DNA of 5,803 nucleotides, taken from Bacteroidota bacterium (lineage in GTDB: Bacteria > Bacteroidota > Bacteroidia > UBA7662). The DNA is taken from NCBI GenBank assembly GCA_016868485.1, contig VGGT01000134.1, forward strand, positions 1 through 5,803, written 5' to 3'. Position 1 is the stretch's first letter. Every line of letters starts with the position of its first letter. Positions 1 to 5,341 of this stretch are shown piece by piece. The position numbers and the translations under genes were made by a program. Below the pieces are notes generated by a model. It made no database searches, had not been told where the DNA came from, and was given only the letters and a program-made list of their open reading frames with translations.

Positions 1-2
1 GG

Positions 3-146
3 TCTATTTTACGCTGTCTTGAGGATGCGGGCTATCGCTATTACCTAAAAACGGAAAACCGTCGCCGTCAGCCGTTAACAAACCACGGGCAGGAATTGGG
101 GATGGACTACCAAACCAATATTTACGCTTTTCGGGTGGGGTCATGA
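3..146 (+). CDS. FkbM-type methyltransferase, C-terminal fragment (5' end outside window)
   Basis: An open frame enters from the left edge at base 3 and stops at the TGA at 144-146, giving 47 residues. The fragment reads LEDAGYRYYLKTENRRR, then LGMDYQTNIYAFRVGS at the end. An aromatic-rich 'AGYRYYL..EN' stretch followed by 'LGMD.QTNIYAFR' resembles the C-terminus of FkbM-family SAM-dependent methyltransferases, which O-methylate sugars in glycan clusters. The catalytic SAM-binding part lies outside the window, so the family call rests on the tail only. The stop overlaps the next start as ATGA (143-146), implying translational coupling. It belongs with the three downstream sugar genes. Any other enzyme ending in a similar tail cannot be excluded. 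Confidence 0.62.
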   Translation, partial: SILRCLEDAGYRYYLKTENRRRQPLTNHGQELGMDYQTNIYAFRVGS

Positions 147-865
147 TGGGAATACTGCAGAACCTATACAAAAAACAGGTTTTCAATCCCGGAATTCCGG
201 GGATCTGGCTGAACCCATTCTTTTTTATCAGAAGAGCCATTTGGCACGAGGTAAAGCATCTGGCACCCCATCTTCAGGGGCATTTACTCGACTTCGGGTG
301 CGGCTCGAAATCCTATCAATCGCTCTTCCGGGTCGACCAGTACACAGGTCTCGATGTGGAGCAGGAGGGCCATCCCCACGACCAGGAAGATGTGGATGTG
401 TTCTACGACGGCCGCGATATTCCGTTCCCCGACGGGCATTTCGACTCCTGTTTCAGCAGCGAAGTATTCGAGCATGTGTTCGATCTTCCCCATTCCATCT
501 GCGAAATCTATAGGGTACTCAAGCCGGGTGGCTCCGGACTATTCGTGGTGCCTTTTGTATGGGACGAGCATGAAGTGCCCTACGACTTCGGGCGCTATTC
601 CTCATTCGGCTTGCATCATTTGCTGAAAGAATCCGGTTTCCAGGTGGTGGAATCGAGGAAGGACAGTCACTTTTTCCTCGTACTTCTACAGCTTTGGAAT
701 CTATACCTGTTTAATTTTTGTCCACCCAACAAATACGCACGCCTCGTTTTCACAGCCCTGTTTATTTCGCCATTTACCTTGATTGGATGGGGTTTGTCGC
801 CCCTTCTTCCCAAACGGCGTAGCCTGTATTTCAACAATGTCGTATGGGTACGGAAGCCGGAATAA
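143..865 (+). CDS. Class I SAM-dependent methyltransferase with hydrophobic C-terminal region
   Basis: A 240-residue protein with a Rossmann-type methyltransferase core of the Methyltransf_11 kind. Motif I is LLDFGCGSKSY (48-58), which binds SAM. The acidic residue after strand 2 sits in GLDV (69-72). The PFPDGHFDSCFSSEVFEHV stretch (94-112) and EIYRVLKPGG (121-130) are typical of the family. HEVPYDFGRYSSFGL (143-157) fits the segment seen in glycan-cluster members. Residues about 177-191 and 201-221 are strongly hydrophobic and could lie on or in the membrane, followed by a basic PKRRS turn. The start at 143 overlaps the upstream stop (ATGA); a second ATG directly follows at 146, so the first Met is uncertain by one residue. 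The 3' end overlaps the next gene by 22 bases. A role in methylating a surface sugar is inferred from context; the substrate is unknown. Confidence 0.85.
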   Translation: MMGILQNLYKKQVFNPGIPGIWLNPFFFIRRAIWHEVKHLAPHLQGHLLDFGCGSKSYQSLFRVDQYTGLDVEQEGHPHDQEDVDVFYDGRDIPFPDGHFDSCFSSEVFEHVFDLPHSICEIYRVLKPGGSGLFVVPFVWDEHEVPYDFGRYSSFGLHHLLKESGFQVVESRKDSHFFLVLLQLWNLYLFNFCPPNKYARLVFTALFISPFTLIGWGLSPLLPKRRSLYFNNVVWVRKPE

Positions 866-2139
866 AGGTATTGCAGCTGTCGACCTCCGATCGCTCCGGG
901 GGCGCTGCCTTAGCGTGTATGCGACTCGCAGAGGCTCTGCAATCGAACGGGCACTCCGTACGGATGCTCGTACAGGAGAAGCGTTCTCATGCCGATTGGG
1001 TGCAAACGGCCAGTGCATCACACGCCAGCGTTTCGAAGTACCTTAAGCATGTAGAATATGCCTTTGCTCAGCGGTATAAAGTGCGGGAGGGCTACCAGTT
1101 CGCCTCAGAACCCTGGATTGCACATCCCATTGCCCGCCACCCCTGGCTGCAATGGGCCGATGTTATCAACATACATTGGGTGCAGCACGGATTTCTCAGC
1201 ATTCGTGAATGGGCCCAAATAGGTGCCTTAGGGAAGCCCGTGATCTGGCACCTCCATGATTTTCGTCCATTCACCGGTGGTTGCCATTATCCGGGTGCCT
1301 GCCAGAACTACCTTCATGCATGCGGACAATGTCCGGCGCTTCGCAAGGCATCGGCCAATGATGAATCCGCCCGTCAGTGGAAGCAGCAGGCCGCCATATT
1401 CCAACGCTACCCTATGGTGATGGCAGGTGCCAGCGCATGGATAACCCGTGAGGCGCAAAGAAGTGGATTGGGCGCGTGGGTTCGGGCCGTGCATATGCCC
1501 AATCCGATCGATACCCTTCAATATTCACCCGGAGCGCGTGCCGATAGTCGCACCGCGCTGGGTCTTCCGATGGATGTGCCCCTCCTGCTGTTTGCCTCCA
1601 TAAATGCGGCCGATGAACGGAAGGGGTTTCGGCAATTAATCGAAGCACTCAACCACCTGCGTCGCCAAAAACCCCAGGCCGAACTTATCGTGATAGGCAA
1701 ATCCAAGCCTGAATGGGGGCAGTCGCTGCCTTGTCGCGCCCACCTGCTGGGCAGTCTCTCACCCGACCGCATGATCGATGCCTACAGGGCCGCCGATGTT
1801 TTTGTCCTCCCCAGCCTAGAAGACAACCTTCCCAATACTGTTCTGGAGAGTATGGCCTGCGGCACACCGGTGGCAGCCTTCCGAATTGGGGGTATCTCCG
1901 AGATGGTGCAGGATCCCGAAAACGGGGCTCTGGCCCAGGCAGGAGATGGTGCAGATCTCGCCCGTGCCATTGAAACGGTTTTAAATCACCCCAACCCAAC
2001 AGAACTGGCCATGCATGCCCGAGAATGGGTCAGCACCCAATACCACCCCGATCGTGTGGTGCGCCTCTACACCCAGTTGATGCAGGAGCTTTTGAACAAC
2101 AGCACGGAATCGGATAACGCGGTTGAACATCGCCCTTAA
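844..2139 (+). CDS. Glycosyltransferase family 4 (GT-B fold), WcaC-like
   Basis: A 431-residue enzyme, a normal length for GT4 retaining glycosyltransferases, which move a sugar from a nucleotide-sugar donor to a growing glycan in the cytoplasm. The N-terminal acceptor domain begins KVLQLSTSDRSGGAALACMR (8-27), with the glycine-rich loop of GT-B enzymes. HLHDFRPFTGGCHYPG (136-151) starts a four-cysteine cluster (C147, C153, C160, C163) typical of a GT4 subgroup from polysaccharide clusters. The donor domain shows LLLFASINAADERKGF (247-262), LLGSLS (301-306) and PSLEDNLPNTVLESMACG (323-340). In the last motif the first acid of the E-x7-E pair aligns to D327, with E335 as the second. The ATG at 844 lies inside the previous gene and is the only nearby in-frame ATG; the conserved domain begins about six codons later. 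The donor sugar cannot be predicted. Confidence 0.92.
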   Translation: MGTEAGIKVLQLSTSDRSGGAALACMRLAEALQSNGHSVRMLVQEKRSHADWVQTASASHASVSKYLKHVEYAFAQRYKVREGYQFASEPWIAHPIARHPWLQWADVINIHWVQHGFLSIREWAQIGALGKPVIWHLHDFRPFTGGCHYPGACQNYLHACGQCPALRKASANDESARQWKQQAAIFQRYPMVMAGASAWITREAQRSGLGAWVRAVHMPNPIDTLQYSPGARADSRTALGLPMDVPLLLFASINAADERKGFRQLIEALNHLRRQKPQAELIVIGKSKPEWGQSLPCRAHLLGSLSPDRMIDAYRAADVFVLPSLEDNLPNTVLESMACGTPVAAFRIGGISEMVQDPENGALAQAGDGADLARAIETVLNHPNPTELAMHAREWVSTQYHPDRVVRLYTQLMQELLNNSTESDNAVEHRP

Positions 2140-2153
2140 TTCGATCAATACCT

Positions 2154-2903
2154 ATGAATCAGCCCCAGTTCAGCATCATCACGGTCACCTACAACGCCGC
2201 ATCTCTGTTGCCCGCGACCTTCCGTTCGGTGGCTGAGCAACAGGATGTACATTGCGAGCATGTGGTGGTGGATGGGAACAGCAACGACGGCAGTGTGGCA
2301 CTAATAGAAGTAAATGCGCAACGAAGTGTTCACCCTGTGCGCTGGATGTCGGAGCCAGACCGGGGGCTCTACGATGCGATGAATAAGGCGCTGGCATTGG
2401 CCACAGGCAAGTATGTTCTTTTTTTAAATGCGGGGGATGTATTACATGGCTCCGATACCCTCAGTCGGATTGCGGCATTGCCCGAGGCGGATGCCTATTA
2501 TGGTGAGGCCCTGCGGGTCGACGAGCAGGGGAGGTCGCTCGGTTACCGTCTTCCTCGTCCACCCCGTCAGCTCAACTGGCGCAGCCTACGCTTCGGCATG
2601 CCTGTTTGTCACCAGTCATTCCTCGTGCGCCGCACCTGCGCCCAGGAGTACGATACCAACTACCGTATTGCAGCCGATATCGATTGGATGATCCGCTGTC
2701 TGAAAGTCTGCCAGCATACCATACACACCCATGGGGTCATCAGCCATTTTTTGGTTGGGGGTATTTCGTCGCAACGCAGATCGAAGGCATGGCGCGAGCG
2801 ATATCTTGTATTATCTGTTCATTATGGTGTGTTCACCAATTTCCTGTGCCACTTGTGGATGCTAATGCGTTATCCGTTCCGCCTACTTGCCGGCCAACCG
2901 TAG
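2154..2903 (+). CDS. Glycosyltransferase family 2 (GT-A fold), WcaE-like
   Basis: A 249-residue inverting-type GT2 enzyme. FSIITVTYNAASL (6-18) is the first strand of the nucleotide-binding fold. VVVDGNSNDGS (37-47) carries conserved acids. SEPDRGLYDAMNKAL (66-80) is a hallmark of the colanic acid WcaE-like subgroup. NAGD (92-95) replaces the usual DxD metal and donor site. GMPVCHQSFLVRR (148-160) and YRIAADIDWMIRC (170-182) form the acceptor and catalytic-base region, and GGIS (202-205) is the usual C-terminal motif. A hydrophobic stretch near 226-240 may contact the membrane. It starts 14 bases after the GT4 stop with no Shine-Dalgarno match in the gap, so it probably shares that transcript. 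It is the last + strand gene, and its stop lies only 16 bases from the fossil end of the convergent hicA. Linkage and sugar specificity are unknown. Confidence 0.92.
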   Translation: MNQPQFSIITVTYNAASLLPATFRSVAEQQDVHCEHVVVDGNSNDGSVALIEVNAQRSVHPVRWMSEPDRGLYDAMNKALALATGKYVLFLNAGDVLHGSDTLSRIAALPEADAYYGEALRVDEQGRSLGYRLPRPPRQLNWRSLRFGMPVCHQSFLVRRTCAQEYDTNYRIAADIDWMIRCLKVCQHTIHTHGVISHFLVGGISSQRRSKAWRERYLVLSVHYGVFTNFLCHLWMLMRYPFRLLAGQP

Positions 2904-2919
2904 GCCTTCTCAATTCAGG

Positions 2920-2970
2920 TCAAGAACTACTTTTTTTGATGAACTCGTTGACTTCAATATCAGCCTGCTT
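2920..2970 (-). pseudogene. hicA: Out-of-frame C-terminal remnant of hicA
   Basis: Reading the minus strand from 2970 gives KQADIEVNEFIKKSSS and then TGA at 2922-2920. This continues exactly where the truncated hicA frame stops after RAIL, and matches the usual HicA ending 'RAILKQAGI..DEF'. At the junction the minus strand reads CCTGTGAAG. Removing one TG restores CTG-AAG and an uninterrupted protein of about 77 residues, the normal family size. The lesion is therefore best described as a 2-base TG duplication. It is not in a homopolymer, which makes a simple sequencing artefact less likely but does not exclude one. Confidence 0.78.
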
Positions 2971-3155
2971 CACAGGATTGCACGTAATGGGCCCTCAGGC
3001 ATGTCACCTGAGTGAACGGGTATTGTAGTGTATCTATTTGTAATGCTGTTGTGCCAAATCTCATGACTCCCAGCTGTCTGTCTATAGAATTCAAACCCAC
3101 ACAACTTCATCACGCGCACGATTTTGCGGTACTGAAAACCACCAAGCCGCCTCAT
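2970..3155 (-). CDS. hicA: HicA-family mRNA interferase toxin, truncated by frameshift
   Basis: The frame from 3155 encodes 61 residues matching the HicA (YcfA-like) toxin family, whose members are small double-stranded-RNA-binding-fold RNases that cleave mRNA and are blocked by HicB. GFEFYRQTAGSHEIW (20-34) contains the catalytic histidine H31 in the GSH motif; NRYTTIPVHSGDMPEGPLRAIL (40-61) follows the usual third strand and start of the last helix. Full-length relatives are about 75-80 residues and continue 'RAILKQA-I-x-x-EF'. Here a TGA at 2970-2972 cuts the protein inside that final helix, while the missing tail is readable in another frame immediately downstream (2920-2970). The start overlaps the hicB stop by one base (TAATG), the usual antitoxin-first arrangement in part of this family. 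The catalytic residue is intact, but loss of half the last helix makes toxicity doubtful. Confidence 0.82.
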   Translation of the reverse strand: MRRLGGFQYRKIVRVMKLCGFEFYRQTAGSHEIWHNSITNRYTTIPVHSGDMPEGPLRAIL

Positions 3156-3409
3156 TATATGCCTACAACCAGGGGGTATTCAAAATGGTCGTCAAAAGAT
3201 TCCAATTTTGCAATCTGCGCATCTTGTATCTCAAGTAGTTTGGATGCAAGATCCCTAGCGATATCCAGGGTTTCCGAAATCGTACGACCCTGAGTCACTA
3301 ATCCTTGAATATTCTCTGAAGTAGCTAAATAAAACCCCTCAGGCAATTTTTGAATATGCAAATTGATAATTTTCTCCGCCCCAATTTTTTTCAAGCCCAG
3401 ACCGTTCAC
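3155..3409 (-). CDS. hicB: HicB-family antitoxin (single-domain), unusual start
   Basis: Up to 84 residues containing IINLHIQKLPEGFYLAT (14-30), NIQGLVTQGRTISETLDIAR (33-52) and a closing HFEYPLVVGI (75-84). This is the partial RNase H fold of short HicB antitoxins, which mask the HicA active site; no separate C-terminal DNA-binding domain is present. Relatives start a few residues before the 'LHIEKLPEG' strand. No in-frame ATG exists here: GTG at 3409 gives the longest form, and TTG at 3394, ATT at 3385 or TTG at 3361 are alternatives. The last two lie downstream of a GGGGCGGAG purine-rich stretch that could act as a ribosome binding site. One base fewer in the T7 run at 3385-3391 would join an ATG at 3413 to this frame. 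The gene precedes hicA with a TAATG overlap and is AT-rich compared with its neighbours, suggesting acquisition. Confidence 0.82.
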   Translation of the reverse strand: MNGLGLKKIGAEKIINLHIQKLPEGFYLATSENIQGLVTQGRTISETLDIARDLASKLLEIQDAQIAKLESFDDHFEYPLVVGI

Positions 3410-3460
3410 ACATTAAAGCAGAAGTAAGATGAAAATCACCCAAATAGTGTTCAGCCATGT

Positions 3461-3488
3461 GCTTAAATATTTCAAAGCAAGTCAAAGC
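3461..3488. repeat. Short repeats in the aroE-hicB spacer, possible operator
   Basis: The 79-base spacer 3410-3488 separates the aroE stop from hicB. It contains an imperfect palindrome, GCTTAAATATTTCAAAGC (3461-3478), centred on the perfect 8-base palindrome AAATATTT. It also contains a heptamer TCAAAGC at 3472-3478 repeated at 3482-3488, a 10-base period (one helical turn). Toxin-antitoxin operons commonly carry palindromic operators just upstream, so autoregulation is possible, but this HicB lacks an obvious DNA-binding domain. No clear -7/-33 Bacteroidota promoter was recognised. The repeats are short enough to be chance. Confidence 0.25.
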
Positions 3489-4400
3489 TCATTTAACCAC
3501 CGCCGATTTCCATAAAGCCCAAGCTTCCTCTGCCTGCTGCTTAAGCATGCCGATGCCCCCGCAAACGCGTAAACCGCAATCGAGGGCATGTTGCATGAGG
3601 GGTGTGGTCTCCGGGGTGTATACGAGGTCAAACAACAGGGTCGATGGCCGACAGTGGCGCAAGTCGATGGGTATACGTCGACCAGCAAAACCGGGCTCCA
3701 TACCCAATGGAGTGCAGTGCACCAGTAAATCGTAGCGCTGTATATGCTCTGGATTGAGCGAATCGAAGGTGCAACGCTGGGCACTGGCAAATACCACCCC
3801 CGAGCTTGGCGAGGACCTCGAATCACCCAACTCACGCGCTAATACACGACCACCCACCGTATCAATTGGCGCTCGTCCAGCTAAGTCGAACGGAATACCA
3901 AGGTTCTTCAATGCCCAGGCAACGGCACGCGCCGACCCACCTGTGCCTAAAATAAGGGCCCTGTGACGTATCATGATCTCGCCTAGATTGGCCGATGATT
4001 CCCGCACAAGATCGGTCTGCATTTGGGTGACTGAAACTACCACAGGATAATGTTGACTTAAGGCAGTGGTAAAGCCCCCTACATCGGTATTGTAGCCCGT
4101 TATGTGAACGTCATCTTGGTTACTCCCTTTTCGTTGAATCAACAGCGTATTCGCCGCACCAATGCGTTCAGCGGATGGATGCAGGTCATCGCAAAGCGAT
4201 AACACAGAAGTTTTGTGGGGGATCGTCACATTCAATCCAATCAAATCGGGGTTCTCACGCAAAAAAGAGCGTAGAACCGAAACATCGGGCAGGGGAAACA
4301 AATCGTAGCGTACTGGAATGCCGTCGCGTTCAGAAAGGTGGTCAAACAGTCGGGGCGACCACGAGTGCGACACCGGGTGGCCAATCAACCCCAAACGCAT
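3489..4400 (-). CDS. aroE: Shikimate dehydrogenase (NADP+)
   Basis: A 303-residue enzyme for the NADPH-dependent reduction of 3-dehydroshikimate to shikimate, the fourth step of the aromatic amino acid (chorismate) pathway, in the cytoplasm. Substrate-site motifs are SHSWSP (11-16), NVTIPHK (57-63, catalytic K63), AANT (82-85) and GYNTDVGGF (102-110, catalytic D106). The nucleotide loop is GTGGSARA (152-159). YTPETTPLM (261-269) and GGIGMLKQQA (281-290, Q289) complete the active site. The usual 'NRT' cofactor motif appears as AGRA (174-177), keeping the arginine that contacts the NADP phosphate. It is longer than typical AroE (about 245-275), with extra sequence near 115-146 and 190-215. Its ATG overlaps the upstream DUF368 stop (TAATG), so it is the third gene of that operon. 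All catalytic residues are present and the call is secure. Confidence 0.95.
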   Translation of the reverse strand: MRLGLIGHPVSHSWSPRLFDHLSERDGIPVRYDLFPLPDVSVLRSFLRENPDLIGLNVTIPHKTSVLSLCDDLHPSAERIGAANTLLIQRKGSNQDDVHITGYNTDVGGFTTALSQHYPVVVSVTQMQTDLVRESSANLGEIMIRHRALILGTGGSARAVAWALKNLGIPFDLAGRAPIDTVGGRVLARELGDSRSSPSSGVVFASAQRCTFDSLNPEHIQRYDLLVHCTPLGMEPGFAGRRIPIDLRHCRPSTLLFDLVYTPETTPLMQHALDCGLRVCGGIGMLKQQAEEAWALWKSAVVK

Positions 4401-5341
4401 TAGGCCGATTTACAGCTGCCCAGACGCTCAAGGAGCAAGACCAGGGCAGCACCCATTAGTGCCACCAACAACGCCATACCCCATTCCGCAGGGAAGCCTG
4501 TAAGGTCCTCGTAGCGGGTTGGCCATAAATTGCGTTCGGTCAACGTATGCACCTTACCCTTCGAATCCAAGTAGATTTGAATCGGCACCTTCCATGGCCA
4601 AACTTTGTTGAGCGAGCCCAACATAAAGCCCGCCAAAACAGCAATCGTGTAGTTGCGGTAGCGATGAAGCAGCCAATGGAGCAAGTGGGAAAAAGAGGTG
4701 ATGCCCGCCACCATGCCCACACTGAAGAGAAATATAATTCCCAGACGGAATTCATTGAGCGATTCCAGAATGAAGCGATACTTCCCCAAAAGCAGCAGGA
4801 TAAAACTCCCGCTAATGCCCGGCAGAATCATCGCGCAAATGGCGATGGCTCCACTCATCATAATGAACCACCAGGTTTCCGGGGTTTGAGATGGACTCAC
4901 CGTGGTAATCCAGAAGGCTGCCACAACTCCGGCCACAAACAAACTCAAGATCCCCAATCCAAAGCGTTCGATCTGCTTACCGATCGACCAGATCGATGCC
5001 AACACCAATCCAAAGAAAAACGACCACAGCAAAATGGGCTGGTGCTCCATAAGGTACAAAACGAGCTTCGAAAGGCTCAACAGACTCAAGGCAATACCTG
5101 ATACCAGCACCAACAAAAAGGGCAGGTTTATGTGCGCCGAGAATTCAGCGAATCGACCCTTTAGGATCAACTGAACGGCCTTCAAATTGGCAGAACGAAT
5201 GCTGTTCAATAACTCATCGTAGATGCCGGTAATGAATGCTATTGTGCCACCCGAAACTCCCGGCACCGCATCTGCAGCACCCATAGCCACACCCTTCAAG
5301 AACAGGATAAAACGATCTAATATCGAATTCGGGGTGCTCAT
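4400..5341 (-). CDS. DUF368 polytopic membrane protein, probable undecaprenyl-phosphate translocase (PopT-like)
   Basis: A 313-residue inner-membrane protein with roughly eight to ten hydrophobic segments. The DUF368 signature GAADAVPGVSGGTIAFITG occupies 21-39. A related PGISGSFILLLLGKY (174-188) opens the second half, giving the internal duplication expected of an inverted-repeat transporter. GFMLGSLNKVWPWK (238-251) is another conserved stretch, followed by a soluble loop (about 252-285) and a final membrane helix (286-304). From the literature as I recall it, DUF368 proteins (PopT) return undecaprenyl phosphate, the carrier for peptidoglycan and surface glycans, to the cytoplasmic face. 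Function here is inferred from family. It overlaps the comA-like stop by four bases (ATGA) and the aroE start by one. Bacteroidota often carry two DUF368 copies in tandem here; only one is present. Confidence 0.9.
   Translation of the reverse strand: MSTPNSILDRFILFLKGVAMGAADAVPGVSGGTIAFITGIYDELLNSIRSANLKAVQLILKGRFAEFSAHINLPFLLVLVSGIALSLLSLSKLVLYLMEHQPILLWSFFFGLVLASIWSIGKQIERFGLGILSLFVAGVVAAFWITTVSPSQTPETWWFIMMSGAIAICAMILPGISGSFILLLLGKYRFILESLNEFRLGIIFLFSVGMVAGITSFSHLLHWLLHRYRNYTIAVLAGFMLGSLNKVWPWKVPIQIYLDSKGKVHTLTERNLWPTRYEDLTGFPAEWGMALLVALMGAALVLLLERLGSCKSA

Noticed and set aside
844..865. The 22-base overlap between the methyltransferase and GT4 genes as a frameshift or misassembly
   Set aside because: Both proteins are complete in their motifs at this junction, and overlaps of this size are common in tightly packed operons.
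2892..2954. Possible + strand terminator: GGCC/GGCC hairpin around the GT2 stop, or GTCAA (2919-2923) with TTGAC (2948-2952), near the T7 run at 2931-2937
   Set aside because: Stems are only four to five pairs, the larger one has a 24-base loop containing the T run itself, and the T run encodes part of the hicA tail. No convincing intrinsic terminator.
2994..3012. Inverted repeat CTCAGG - 7 bases - CCTGAG resembling a terminator hairpin
   Set aside because: It lies inside the hicA coding sequence (codons for SGDMPEG, a conserved family stretch), has only six pairs and is not followed by a T run on either strand.
2606..3028. A + strand open frame of 140 codons overlapping the GT2 end and hicA
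   Set aside because: It is out of frame with the GT2 motifs, has no recognisable family, and crosses the conserved hicA sequence on the opposite strand.
3339..3458. A 39-residue minus-strand frame starting MAEHYLGDFHLT and overlapping the hicB 5' end
   Set aside because: It resembles no family I know, overlaps conserved HicB codons in another frame, and is better explained as upstream sequence out of frame with hicB.
4547..5101. Long + strand open frame (184 codons) opposite the DUF368 gene
   Set aside because: Its product is Gln/Asn/His/Arg-rich and low in hydrophobic residues, as expected of an antisense shadow of a membrane protein. The minus-strand frame has clear DUF368 motifs.
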